Shown: positions 45,517 through 55,424, numbered from the stretch's first letter. The stretch is 64,000 nt of DNA from Macellibacteroides fermentans (GCF_013409575.1 NZ_JACCCY010000002.1:496001-560000); one strand, 5' to 3'. Made by a program: numbers and translations. Notes: generated from the letters alone by a model not told the origin.

Positions 45517-47292
45517 ATGAAAAAAGTATTATATATTGCCGCTTCTGCGCTACTGTTTACAAGTTGCGAAAGTTTCTTGGATACAGAAAGTTACACAAAG
45601 AAAACAACAGCGAATTTTCCAGTAACGGAAAAAGATGCGATTCAAATGGTTACAGGCGTATATGCAACCTTGAATAAATCTATTGCCAACTGCCAGAATA
45701 CCTACTTCTATTTGTCGGAACTAGCTGCCGACGACCGTTTTGGTGGTGGTGGTGAAAATGATAAGGATATGCAAGTCCTGGATCACCTGATGTATACTAA
45801 CATTGATCGTTTCCAGTCTTTCTGGACTGATCGTTATTCTGGAATTAACCGCGCTAATTGGGCTATCGCGAATTTGGACAAGGTTGAGAATGAAACCATG
45901 AGAAATCAAATGATGGGAGAGGCTTTGATTCTTCGTGCATTCTTTTATAATGAATTGGCAGAAATGTTCGGTAGTGTACCTCTTATTACTACAGTACCTC
46001 AAGATGTTGCAGACGCTCAGGTTTATCCGGCACAGTCTCCAGTAGATGATGTATATGCTGCTATTGCTTCCGATTTGAAAAAAGCGATCGAAATTATGCC
46101 GAATAACAAATGGAATAATACCGTTTCTGGTAGCGGACACTTAACTAAATGGACTGCAGAGGCTCTTTTAGGGCGTGTATTCCTTTTCTATACAGGTTTT
46201 TATGGTAAGGAATCTCTTCCTTTAATGGGTGAAGATGGTGCAATTGCTGGATCAATTGCAAAAGCAGAGGTTGTTACAGCGTTGGAGGATTGTATTAATA
46301 ACAGTGGCCATGAATTGGTTAGCGATTTTCGTAGTTTGTGGCCTTATACCAATACAGTTTCAAAGCCATTTTACCCTTTGGAGGGTAATCCTCAATGGGT
46401 GAAAGATGGTGAAAATCCAGAACAGGTTTTTGCAATCAAATGTTCTCATTTGGCTGACTGGAGTACTACAATTGGATATTCAAATCAGTATATGTTGCAT
46501 TTTGCAATCCGTAGCCACGGTGGTGCCGATCAGTTTAAAAATCTTTTCCCATTCGGTCAGGGTTGGGGAGCTGGTCCGGTTAGCCCGAAACTTTGGAAAG
46601 AATGGCAAGCAGCAGAACCTAATGACCTACGCCGTGAAGCATCTATCCTTGATGGTTCGAAGACCAAAGATTATACATATGGCGCTGATAAACAGATGGA
46701 AGAGACTGGTTTGTGGCAGAAAAAAGTAATTGCAACAACTGCGCCAAAGTCTACGAAGGCAGTTGAGTTAGACGGCAAAATAGAAACAGTAATTAATGAG
46801 TTGTTCAACAGCTTTACATCATCTGATAAATATTATGGTGATGGTAAAGATGATGACTTCCAGTTGGGGCATGAGGTTGACTTAAATGTAATCCGTTTTG
46901 CAGATGTGCTTCTGATGCACTCAGAACTTACACAAACTGCCGATGGAATGAACAGGGTACGTGCACGTGCAAAACTTCCAGCAGTTACCTACTCTGAAAC
47001 AGCTTTACGTAATGAACGTCGGTGGGAGCTTGCATTTGAAGGTACTCGCTGGGCTGATATCAGACGTTGGGGTATTGCAGAACAGGCTCTTAGCAATCAG
47101 TTAGGTTCTGATATCTGGAACCGCGGCGTAGCTACTGTGATGAAAAATCAAGGTGCCGGCTATGCAGCTCGTTACGCTGCAACCAAGGGATTCATGCCAA
47201 TTCCACAAACAGAAATTGATCTATCCAATGGTGTTTTGAAACAAAATGCCGGATGGGATGCTTCTGCAGTCTTTGTAAGTTGGAATGAATAG
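45517..47292 (+). CDS. SusD/RagB family surface lipoprotein
   Basis: 591 residues with a lipoprotein signal (ASALLFTSC). SusD features: FYLSELAADDRFGGGGEND, RAFFYNELAEMFGSVPLIT (TPR-like helices), LTKWTAEALLGRVFLFYTGFY, and the C-terminal signature NERRWELAFEGTRWADIRRWG. It caps the SusC barrel and captures ligand at the cell surface. A putative surface lipoprotein gene follows after 34 nt. Confidence 0.96.
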   Translation: MKKVLYIAASALLFTSCESFLDTESYTKKTTANFPVTEKDAIQMVTGVYATLNKSIANCQNTYFYLSELAADDRFGGGGENDKDMQVLDHLMYTNIDRFQSFWTDRYSGINRANWAIANLDKVENETMRNQMMGEALILRAFFYNELAEMFGSVPLITTVPQDVADAQVYPAQSPVDDVYAAIASDLKKAIEIMPNNKWNNTVSGSGHLTKWTAEALLGRVFLFYTGFYGKESLPLMGEDGAIAGSIAKAEVVTALEDCINNSGHELVSDFRSLWPYTNTVSKPFYPLEGNPQWVKDGENPEQVFAIKCSHLADWSTTIGYSNQYMLHFAIRSHGGADQFKNLFPFGQGWGAGPVSPKLWKEWQAAEPNDLRREASILDGSKTKDYTYGADKQMEETGLWQKKVIATTAPKSTKAVELDGKIETVINELFNSFTSSDKYYGDGKDDDFQLGHEVDLNVIRFADVLLMHSELTQTADGMNRVRARAKLPAVTYSETALRNERRWELAFEGTRWADIRRWGIAEQALSNQLGSDIWNRGVATVMKNQGAGYAARYAATKGFMPIPQTEIDLSNGVLKQNAGWDASAVFVSWNE

Positions 47293-47326
47293 TAAAATGT
47301 TAAATTTAAATCTTAATAAGAATCTT

Positions 47327-48157
47327 ATGAACAAGACATTAATATATTCAATGTTAGCTGCTTCATTACTGATGGTTGCTTGTGATCCTGCGGAAGACAG
47401 AGATGTGCTTTCTGGAGCTATAACAGCCGATCAATTGAATATTACAGCTACACCTCAAGTGGTTGATGGGAAAAATTCGAACTACATCGATTTAAACAGC
47501 GATGGTGTTGGTACCTTGACCTCCTGGTTTTATGGTAACGGAACTACCACAAGCACAAAAACAACCGTTCAGGTGGTGCTTGCCGGCCAGCGGGAAATTG
47601 TTTTTACCGGATTGAATCACGATGGAACCTACATAACAAAAACATTGACTGTACAAGTTGATACATTGATTGGTGTTGCACCGGAATGGGGTATTCTGTG
47701 CGGTACCGGTGAGAAAAATTGGGTATGGGATAATACGTTAAGCGCCGTTTGGGGTAACGGAGGTTACTTAGGAAATACTTCACCGGGTTGGTGGACAGTT
47801 GCTCTGGCTGATATAGATGGTCAGGCTAAAGGTGAAGGGGCTGGAGCTAAAATGACCTTTTCAGTCAATGGATCAACTTTGACCAAAACCAAATCGGATG
47901 GTTCAACTACCAAAGGGTCATTTGCTTTTGATATGTCAGCTATAACAAATGATGATAATGGGGTTCTTTGGGCTAAAGGTAAACTGACGACTAAGAATAT
48001 TACCATGCTTTGTGGTAAATCGCCCAATGAAGGTAATGCTCCGGTGTATTCGTACGACATTCTGAAACTGGATGACCAGAAAATGGTTCTTGCTTATCCT
48101 GAACCAAAATCTAAGGCTTGGGAAACTGCATGGTTCTGGATGTTTAGAGCTGAATAA
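47327..48157 (+). CDS. Surface lipoprotein, SusE/F-like glycan-binding candidate
   Basis: 276 residues from MNKTLIYSMLAASLLMVAC at 47327 (lipobox); the frame extends to an ATG at 47285 overlapping susD, less likely. An N-terminal Ig-like part (about 25-125) precedes a Trp/Gly-rich domain: GILCGTGEKNWVWDNTLSAVWGNGG and SPGWWTVALADIDGQ, which recalls C-terminal ligand-binding domains of PUL surface-glycan-binding proteins (inference). Third gene of the SusCD operon; terminator at 48176-48207. Confidence 0.75.
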   Translation: MNKTLIYSMLAASLLMVACDPAEDRDVLSGAITADQLNITATPQVVDGKNSNYIDLNSDGVGTLTSWFYGNGTTTSTKTTVQVVLAGQREIVFTGLNHDGTYITKTLTVQVDTLIGVAPEWGILCGTGEKNWVWDNTLSAVWGNGGYLGNTSPGWWTVALADIDGQAKGEGAGAKMTFSVNGSTLTKTKSDGSTTKGSFAFDMSAITNDDNGVLWAKGKLTTKNITMLCGKSPNEGNAPVYSYDILKLDDQKMVLAYPEPKSKAWETAWFWMFRAE

Positions 48158-48175
48158 TAGGTTGTTTATAATTTG

Positions 48176-48207
48176 AAAGAGTGCAGGGGAACTCCTGCAC
48201 TCTTTTT
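48176..48207 (+). terminator. Terminator of the SusCD operon
   Basis: 12-bp perfect stem (48176-48187 with 48194-48205), 6-nt loop, TTTTT tail. It separates SusCD from the DUF4369/DUF6057 group. Confidence 0.88.
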
Positions 48208-48247
48208 ATCTCATAATAAGTTTATGTAATTAACATTAAGTAGTATT

Positions 48248-48847
48248 ATGCCAAAAGTTTATTGCTTTATCACTCTTCTGTTTATGTTGTCCTGTGCTTC
48301 TTTCGAAAGTAAATATGTAATTGAAGGAAAACTGAAGGGAAAAACATACGATGGAGAATTTATTTATTTAGTTCCGGTTGAGGGGGCTACTGCCGAGACG
48401 GTTGATTCTGTACAGATAAGGGATGGTGTTTTTAGATTCGAAGGGGATGCTTCAGTCCCTTCAATTTGTATACTACGAACCCGACCTTTGTTACGAATGG
48501 AATTGCAGGAGTTACTTGTTGTTACTGAACCGGGAACAATCAGCGTTATACTTGATACAGAGAGCTCTGCCAAGGGAACTCCTCAGAATGAAGCCCTTCA
48601 ATTGTGGAAAGAACAGAAACGAAACTCTGATTTTGCATATACGAATATAAATCAGCAATTACTTGAAGCCGACGAATCTAAAAAAGAGGAACTAAAAAAG
48701 CTTCAAATGAAGTACGATAAGGAATATTCCAATTTTAATTATAATTTTGTAAAGCAATATAAGCATACGGCTGTAGGTGAATTTGTGTATAAGATGACCG
48801 GTTTTTCCTTTACCCCAGAACAAAAAAAGGAATTAAACTCCTTGTAA
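48248..48847 (+). CDS. DUF4369-like lipoprotein
   Basis: 199 residues with lipobox LLFMLSC. The segment YVIEGKLKGKTYDGEFIYLVP ... VDSVQIRDGVFRFEGDA matches DUF4369, the N-terminal domain of many Bacteroidota thiol-disulfide (TlpA-like) proteins; here no thioredoxin domain follows, only a charged helical C-terminus (about 125-175). Periplasm- or surface-anchored. Probably first gene of the following cassette operon (47-nt gap). Confidence 0.75.
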   Translation: MPKVYCFITLLFMLSCASFESKYVIEGKLKGKTYDGEFIYLVPVEGATAETVDSVQIRDGVFRFEGDASVPSICILRTRPLLRMELQELLVVTEPGTISVILDTESSAKGTPQNEALQLWKEQKRNSDFAYTNINQQLLEADESKKEELKKLQMKYDKEYSNFNYNFVKQYKHTAVGEFVYKMTGFSFTPEQKKELNSL

Positions 48848-48894
48848 ATTACATGCTAAGGCCGTTGTATGTAACTTTAAAATGAAAATTATTC

Positions 48895-50643
48895 ATGACA
48901 AAAAAGGAAGTACTTATCAAAGCTGGATCTGTAATGATGTTTGCTATACTATGTATAGCTTTCTTTCAATTTTTTTATCCGTATCATCTGTTTATTAAAG
49001 AACAGCTACAGCTTTTTTTGTTTACTTCCGAATATTTTATCTCTTATTTATCTAAACCGGCTTCACTAGCCTCTTATCTGGGCGACTTCTTTACCCAATT
49101 TTTTTATCTTCGATGGGGAGGTGCTATAGTCTTAGCCTTGCTGCTTTGTGTGGAGTGGCTGCTGATTGTTTGTTTGTTGCGAAAACTGGGGGCAGAAAAG
49201 AATGTGTTGCTTTATGCTTTCTTTCCCATTATTGGAGAATGGGTATTGCATTGTGGACTGGGGTATTCCGTGTCGTCTACTATTACTGTAATTCTTTGTA
49301 TAATTATTTTTTTGCTTTACGCCACAATTAAAAAACGATTTATCGCATTTCTGGTGGCGATTCTTCTTCAACCCATTTTGTATGCATTGCTGGGAAGTGG
49401 ATTGTTTACATTTAACCTATTACTCTTGCTGACAGATTCTATCAGAAAAGAGAAATTGAACTTATTAGCATACGTAATTCTTTTTACGGGTATTTTGATT
49501 CCGTTTTTATTGCGCTCTCATTATCTGTTGACTATCGAACAAGCATATATCTATCCTCATAGAGAATTTATGGCATTTGTGCCACCTCTTTTAATAATAA
49601 TGCTTGCTGGTGGCATGTCTTCCCGGGAGGTTAGAATATACACTTCCGATATCAGATATACTCCTTTCCTTTTTGGATTACAACTTATATTGTTGATAGG
49701 AGGTGTACTATCCAGAGCAAATTTTCACAGAGAAAAGATCCTTTCGCTTGACAGTGAGGCGTATTTTGGGAACTGGTCGAAGGTTTTGAAACAGGCTTCT
49801 TCTTATAATCTAAATGATAATATCACAACTTATTATACAAATCTGGCATTGGCTCGCTACGGTCAGCTTCCGGACCACATCCTGGAGTTTTATCAGCCTG
49901 CAGCAGACGGACTGTTTTTACCCGTAAACCCGAATGCTTCTCCTTTAACGATCTTCTTTAGCAATGAGGTGTTCTTTTATCTTGGGGATATGAATATGGC
50001 ACAACATTCTTCTATGCTGGGAATGATTTTCTCTCCAAATAACAGAAGCTCTCGTCTTATCAAACGATTGGCAGAAATCAACATGATTAACGGAGAGAAA
50101 GAGGCAGCACGTAAATATTTAAGAATGCTTGAACCTACTCTTTTCCATCGTGCATGGGCTAAGAAGCGTTTGCAGGTTCTTGATGCCGATACATTGATTG
50201 CCTCAACAGATGCCTGGCTGAAAGAGAAACGAAGCATGATTCCGAAACGCGACACGCTGCGTAGTTCGACCGATTATCTTGCATCATTAAATCTTCTGGC
50301 CTCAAGTAATCCGGCAAATAAAATGGCGGTCGACTATCTGTTATGCTATCATTTGTTATCGAAAGATATCCGGTCTTTTACCAATGCCTATAACCGCTAT
50401 GTAAAAGATACTTCTCCTTTATTACCCCGGATTTATGGAGAGGCATTGCTGATAAGTCTTCTAAACTCCAAAGCAACGGATAAAGAGGTTCAATCTTACG
50501 GAATATCTCCGGATATGATTCGTGAATTTGCCGAGTATACAAGATTGTACGAGCAAAGTAACGGACGAGGGGAGTTGTTGCAGGCAAAATTTGGAAAGAG
50601 TTACTGGTTTTATTTTCACTTTGCAAAAATGGATACAAAATGA
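48895..50643 (+). CDS. DUF6057-type multi-TM protein, copy A
   Basis: 582 residues: about eight membrane helices in the first ~275 residues, then a soluble helical repeat (TPR-like) domain to the end. Near the N-terminus YHLFIKEQLQLFLFTSEYF followed by FFTQFFYLRWGG, and in the soluble part KRLAEINMINGEKEAARKYLRML, match copy B at 52107-53918 closely. Function unknown. Its last four bases overlap the start of the CxxCH lipoprotein (ATGA), so the two are made together. Confidence 0.8.
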   Translation: MTKKEVLIKAGSVMMFAILCIAFFQFFYPYHLFIKEQLQLFLFTSEYFISYLSKPASLASYLGDFFTQFFYLRWGGAIVLALLLCVEWLLIVCLLRKLGAEKNVLLYAFFPIIGEWVLHCGLGYSVSSTITVILCIIIFLLYATIKKRFIAFLVAILLQPILYALLGSGLFTFNLLLLLTDSIRKEKLNLLAYVILFTGILIPFLLRSHYLLTIEQAYIYPHREFMAFVPPLLIIMLAGGMSSREVRIYTSDIRYTPFLFGLQLILLIGGVLSRANFHREKILSLDSEAYFGNWSKVLKQASSYNLNDNITTYYTNLALARYGQLPDHILEFYQPAADGLFLPVNPNASPLTIFFSNEVFFYLGDMNMAQHSSMLGMIFSPNNRSSRLIKRLAEINMINGEKEAARKYLRMLEPTLFHRAWAKKRLQVLDADTLIASTDAWLKEKRSMIPKRDTLRSSTDYLASLNLLASSNPANKMAVDYLLCYHLLSKDIRSFTNAYNRYVKDTSPLLPRIYGEALLISLLNSKATDKEVQSYGISPDMIREFAEYTRLYEQSNGRGELLQAKFGKSYWFYFHFAKMDTK

Positions 50644-52091
50644 AGCAAATTATATACTACTTACTTTTGTTACTGCTTATCATTCAGTCGGGATGTAACC
50701 GTCCGTCTGAGATACAGAAGATTGATGGAATGCCACCGATCTATCCAGATTATACCAATATTACTATCCCGTATAACATAGCTCCCTTAAATTTCTTATT
50801 ACGAAATAAGCCGCAATCTGTCGAAGTTTCTGTTAAGGGGAAAAATACATCCTTTGTCGTATACGGAAATGAAAAGATACAATTCCCCGAAAGGAAATGG
50901 AGATCATTATTGGAGTCCGAAAAAGGGAATGATATAACAGTTGAGGTTACAGTTGAAAAAGATGGGAAGTGGTATCGTTATGCTGCGTTTAAATGGAAAG
51001 TATCTATCCATAAAATTGATTCGTATTTGAGTTACCGAAGGATTGAACCAGGATACGAGGTGTGGAATAAAATTCAGATATGTCAGCGGAATCTGGAGAA
51101 TTTTTCTGAAAAAGTATTGGCGGATAATAATCTGACCGATGGATCTTGCATGAATTGCCACATTTACAATCAACATCAGAAGGATGTTTCCCTTTTTCAT
51201 TTAAGGGGGAAAATGGGAGGAACAATTCTGAATAGGAATGGGAAGCTTCGAAAATTAAATACAAAAGGAGTCAATAGCTTTGCTCCGGCGGTTTATGGGG
51301 CCTTCCATCCTTCAGGACGCTTTGGTGTCTTCTCGCAAAATACAATAATTCCGGAATTTCATGCCTATCGCTCCGAACGTCTGGAAGTATATGATACCGC
51401 ATCAGATCTGGTTATTCTCGATTTTGATAAAAACAGTGTAAATACATCCTCATTGGTTTCAGGGGATCAGACATTGGAAACTTTTCCTGTGTTCTGGGCA
51501 GATGGAAAGTCGGTTTACTATTGTGCAGCTCCTCAGTTGCCTTTACCCGACAGCATCCGTTCACTTCGTTACAGCCTGATGCGAATCGACTTTGATGAGA
51601 AAAGCGGTAAATTTGGCAATAAGATTGACACCATTCTCTCTGCAAATAGTCTGCAACAATCGGTCAGCTTCCCCAAGGTTTCTCCAAACGGACGTTTTCT
51701 GCTTTTCTGTGTATCAGATTATGGCACTTTCCCGATTTGGCACAATGAAACTGACTTGCGTATGCTTGACTTGAAAACAGGATGTGTTGATTCCCTTAAA
51801 CAAGTAAACGCCTGGTATTCGGATTCATATCATAGCTGGTCGTCCGAAAGCAGATGGCTTGTTTTTGCAAGCAAACGCGACAACGGAATATATGGAAAGC
51901 CCTATTTTTCATATATAGATAACAACGGAGTAGCCAGTAAACCATTTGTTCTGCCTCAGAAAGATCCGGCTTATTACGATTATACACTTATTTCATTTAA
52001 TATACCCGAATTGTCGAAAGATGGTGTATCTTTCGGAGCAATGGATGTAGAAGATGCCTATTTTAATTTACCGACGGATGAGATGAAGTAA
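50640..52091 (+). CDS. CxxCH beta-propeller-like lipoprotein, copy A
   Basis: 483 residues with lipobox (LLIIQSGC). Residues about 30-125 form an Ig-like domain (PPIYPDYTNITIPYNIAPLNF). SCMNCHIYNQ at Cys170-Met-Asn-Cys173-His174 is a classic heme-c attachment motif. The C-terminal ~300 residues carry PD40/TolB-like blades (AFHPSGRFGVFSQ, FPVFWADGKSVYYC, FPKVSPNGRFLLFCVSDYG, HSWSSESRWLVFASKR). Likely an exported monoheme protein anchored to a membrane; function unknown. Confidence 0.8.
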   Translation: MKQIIYYLLLLLLIIQSGCNRPSEIQKIDGMPPIYPDYTNITIPYNIAPLNFLLRNKPQSVEVSVKGKNTSFVVYGNEKIQFPERKWRSLLESEKGNDITVEVTVEKDGKWYRYAAFKWKVSIHKIDSYLSYRRIEPGYEVWNKIQICQRNLENFSEKVLADNNLTDGSCMNCHIYNQHQKDVSLFHLRGKMGGTILNRNGKLRKLNTKGVNSFAPAVYGAFHPSGRFGVFSQNTIIPEFHAYRSERLEVYDTASDLVILDFDKNSVNTSSLVSGDQTLETFPVFWADGKSVYYCAAPQLPLPDSIRSLRYSLMRIDFDEKSGKFGNKIDTILSANSLQQSVSFPKVSPNGRFLLFCVSDYGTFPIWHNETDLRMLDLKTGCVDSLKQVNAWYSDSYHSWSSESRWLVFASKRDNGIYGKPYFSYIDNNGVASKPFVLPQKDPAYYDYTLISFNIPELSKDGVSFGAMDVEDAYFNLPTDEMK

Positions 52092-52106
52092 ATAAAAATT
52101 ATTCGA

Positions 52107-53918
52107 ATGAAGATACTATTAAGAAATGCCAACGGGATGCTGACACTCCTACTAGGAGTTGTTGTCTTTATTTTTTATGCTTTTTTCTATGCAAATCACC
52201 TGCATTTCCAGGAGCAGCTGCAGTTATTTCAGTTTACAGTGCCCTATTTCATGGAATATATTTCTATTCCTTCCGGGTTCTCGGCCTTCCTGAGTCAGTT
52301 TATTACCCAGTTTTTCTATTTACCGTGGGTTGGACCAGTATTGATGGCGCTACTTATGGTACGCTTGCAATTAATGGTAAAATGGGTTGCTTTCCGGATA
52401 AAGAGGAATCCAGGTCTGGAACCATTTACATTGGTTCCTCCTCTTTTTTTATGGGCTCTTCTATGTGACGAAAATTATATGCTTGGGGGATTGGTTGCAT
52501 TAATTCTTACGCTTCAGTTGGTTTGGGTGCTTACTAAAATCAGTTCGCCTGTAGTACGTATCGTTGCTACAATGATTTTTATCCCGATTACCTACTGGCT
52601 TGCAGGAGGTACTGCGATACTAATGCCTCTGATCATGATTGTATTTGAACTTACTCGTCCCACTGAAAATAGAGTGTCGGTCTGGTGGATTGGTGCAGGA
52701 TATCTAATTTTAATGCTTATTTCGCCACTAATCGCTAAAAACTACCTGGTTCTTCTTCCATCAATGCAGGTTTTTATCGGATACGGTTATTATCGTTATC
52801 TTATTTATCTGCCTTTTGGTATCCTGCTGTTATGGGCGTTGACGTTTTTAGTAATGCTATTGTATGCTTTTTTGTCAAAAAGTGTGATGGATGGAAAGAA
52901 GAGTTTACCATTTTATATCTCTTCGCTTTTTCTTGTGTGGGGCGGAGCTGCGTATCTGGTAGCAGGCTCTTATAATCGCATCGCCGAGGAGGTTATGACT
53001 TATGATTACTTAGTCCGGACTCAACAATGGGATAAGGCAGTGGCTATGGCCGAAAAAGATGCCCCAGCTAATCCGCTTGCAGTAGCAAGTCTTAATCTGG
53101 CCCTTAGTCAGAAGGGACTATTAGGGGATAAGATGTTTCATTTTATTCAGAATGGGAGTGAGGGGTTGATTCCGCAATTTGATAGAGACTATCTCTTGCC
53201 TATGATGGTCGGGGAGGTTTATTACTATCTTGGATTGACAAATACAGCACAGCGTTTTGCATTTGAAGGAATGGAGGCTATTCCCGATTATCAAAAAAGC
53301 GCCCGCTGTTTGAAACGGTTGGCCGAAACGAATTTAATAAACGGCTCTTATGAAGTTTCCAGAAAGTACCTGCTCATACTCCAAAATACTTTTTTCTATA
53401 AAGATTGGGCTACCGAAACGCTTACCTATTTGGGAGATGAAGATCGGATCAATGCTCATCCGGAGTGGGGGAGAATTAGAAAATTCAGACCTAAAGAAGA
53501 TTTCTTATTTGATGGGAATCAGCTGGATATGATATTAGGAATGCTTATTCAGCAAGAGCCGACGAACCGGATGGCATACGAATATCTGATGGCCTATTGT
53601 TTGCTAAATAAAGATTTACCACATTTTATGCAGTATGTCGACTTAGGGAAAGAGATAGGTTATAACTCGATGCCGATCAGTTATCAGGAAGCGGCTTTAT
53701 ATGTATGGGGATTGCAATCGACAGATCTGAGCCAGACACCTTTCCCAGTCAATAATGAGGTAAAAAAACGGATGCAGACATATGCAGGCATCTATACAAC
53801 AAGAGAGGATGCCCAGATGTATCTTGAAAAGGAGTTTGCTGATACTTACTGGTATTATTTCCATTACAGATACAAAAATATTATTAAGAGAAACGAAGAA
53901 TTCAGGCAAATGCATTGA
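52107..53918 (+). CDS. DUF6057-type multi-TM protein, copy B
   Basis: 603 residues, paralog of 48895-50643 with the same plan: membrane helices in the first ~290 residues and a TPR-like C-terminal half. Shared motifs: HLHFQEQLQLFQFTVPYF, FITQFFYLPWVG, KRLAETNLINGSYEVSRKYLLIL, and the C-terminal FADTYWYYFHY. Follows the copy A lipoprotein after 15 nt and precedes the copy B lipoprotein by 45 nt. Confidence 0.8.
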   Translation: MKILLRNANGMLTLLLGVVVFIFYAFFYANHLHFQEQLQLFQFTVPYFMEYISIPSGFSAFLSQFITQFFYLPWVGPVLMALLMVRLQLMVKWVAFRIKRNPGLEPFTLVPPLFLWALLCDENYMLGGLVALILTLQLVWVLTKISSPVVRIVATMIFIPITYWLAGGTAILMPLIMIVFELTRPTENRVSVWWIGAGYLILMLISPLIAKNYLVLLPSMQVFIGYGYYRYLIYLPFGILLLWALTFLVMLLYAFLSKSVMDGKKSLPFYISSLFLVWGGAAYLVAGSYNRIAEEVMTYDYLVRTQQWDKAVAMAEKDAPANPLAVASLNLALSQKGLLGDKMFHFIQNGSEGLIPQFDRDYLLPMMVGEVYYYLGLTNTAQRFAFEGMEAIPDYQKSARCLKRLAETNLINGSYEVSRKYLLILQNTFFYKDWATETLTYLGDEDRINAHPEWGRIRKFRPKEDFLFDGNQLDMILGMLIQQEPTNRMAYEYLMAYCLLNKDLPHFMQYVDLGKEIGYNSMPISYQEAALYVWGLQSTDLSQTPFPVNNEVKKRMQTYAGIYTTREDAQMYLEKEFADTYWYYFHYRYKNIIKRNEEFRQMH

Positions 53919-53963
53919 TGCTATATCACGCCTTTTATCTACTAATTTAAACCATAAAAGAAG

Positions 53964-55424
53964 ATGAAAACTATATATACATGGATGATTCTATATCTGT
54001 TACTTTTTACAAGTTGTGGGGAGCAGGTAATTAATCCGGAAAAACTTAATGTTATACCACCTGTTTTTCCGGATTACGCAGGAGTGACAGTGCCTGCCAG
54101 CATTGCCCCTCTTAATTTTGTCCTCTCAATCCCGTATGATAAGATTGATGTAACTATTTCCGGAAAGAAGGGAAGCTTACATATTCAGTCGGACAAGGTT
54201 GCAGCCTTTCCCCCGTCGGACTGGAGTTCCATTGTTCAGGAGAACATAGGAGATAGTCTGCAAATTACAGTTTCGACCAAATCAGAGGGTAAATGGAGGC
54301 AGTATCTTCCTTTTGCCATCTATATTTCGCCCGATTCGATTGATTATGGCTTGGTGTACCGTCTGATTGCTCCGGGATATGAAGTCTGGAGTAAGATGGG
54401 TATCTATGAAACCTGTTTAAGTACGGCTAAACAATCTACTATTCTGGATAATAAACTGATGGCCCCTAATTGTATGAACTGCCATACATTTCCGCAGAAT
54501 AATCCTCGTAAGATGAGTCTGCATATCCGGGGAGCAAATGGGGCTACAGCATTGGTGCAGGACGGATCGATTGAAATGCTTGCAACTAAAACGGATAAAA
54601 TGATTGGTAATGCACAATATACATACTGGCATCCATCCGAAAAATATATTGCTTTTTCGACAAATAAAACCCAGCAAGGCTTTCATGGAAAGGATGAAAA
54701 ACGTGTGGAGGTAATCGATTTGGAGTCGGATGTCTTTGTTTATGATATTGTTAACAACGAAATGGTAAGTTGTCCCCAATTAAGTAGTAAAGAGTCGTTC
54801 GAGACTTTTCCCTCTTTTTCAGCAGATGGCAAAACTCTTTTCTTCTGTACAGCAGCTGCGCGTCCGATTCCCGAAGAATACAATCAGATACGTTATAATT
54901 TGTGTAGTGTATCGTTTGATCCTGTTTCACGGACTTTCGGAAATAAAGTAGATACTCTGGTTGCTGCCGAAGCTATGGGTAAGAGCGTATCTTTTCCAAG
55001 ACCATCATACGATGGAAAGTATTTAATGTTTACCATGTCTGATTATGGAAACTTTTCCATATGGCATAAGGAGGCCGATTTATGGTTGGTCGATCTAAAT
55101 ACAGGAATTTCACGTTCTCTAACCGAAGTTAATAGCAATGATGTGGAAAGTTATCACAACTGGAGCAGTAACTCACGCTGGTTTGTATTTAGTAGCCGAC
55201 GGATTGACGGACTTTATACCCGTCCTTTTATTGCGAACATTGATTCGAATGGAAGAATTGGAAAACCATTTCTTTTACCGCAAAAGGATCCGGAAGAATA
55301 TATACGCAGTTTTTATTCATATAATCTTCCGGAATTTGTAACAGGACCTGTGGACGTAAATCCCCGAGACCTGGCTGCGGCAGCAATGAAGCCTGAACGC
55401 AAACAGGTGAAACCGGCCAATTAA
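53964..55424 (+). CDS. CxxCH beta-propeller-like lipoprotein, copy B
   Basis: 486 residues, paralog of 50640-52091. Lipobox LLFTSC; Ig-like domain starting PPVFPDYAGVTVPASIAPLNF; PNCMNCHTFPQ again at Cys170-xx-Cys173-His174; propeller blades YWHPSEKYIAFSTN, FPSFSADGKTLFFCTA, FPRPSYDGKYLMFTMSDYG, HNWSSNSRWFVFSSRR. Pro-Glu-Lys-rich C-terminal tail. Its end overlaps the convergent lipoprotein gene by 4 nt. Confidence 0.8.
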   Translation: MKTIYTWMILYLLLFTSCGEQVINPEKLNVIPPVFPDYAGVTVPASIAPLNFVLSIPYDKIDVTISGKKGSLHIQSDKVAAFPPSDWSSIVQENIGDSLQITVSTKSEGKWRQYLPFAIYISPDSIDYGLVYRLIAPGYEVWSKMGIYETCLSTAKQSTILDNKLMAPNCMNCHTFPQNNPRKMSLHIRGANGATALVQDGSIEMLATKTDKMIGNAQYTYWHPSEKYIAFSTNKTQQGFHGKDEKRVEVIDLESDVFVYDIVNNEMVSCPQLSSKESFETFPSFSADGKTLFFCTAAARPIPEEYNQIRYNLCSVSFDPVSRTFGNKVDTLVAAEAMGKSVSFPRPSYDGKYLMFTMSDYGNFSIWHKEADLWLVDLNTGISRSLTEVNSNDVESYHNWSSNSRWFVFSSRRIDGLYTRPFIANIDSNGRIGKPFLLPQKDPEEYIRSFYSYNLPEFVTGPVDVNPRDLAAAAMKPERKQVKPAN

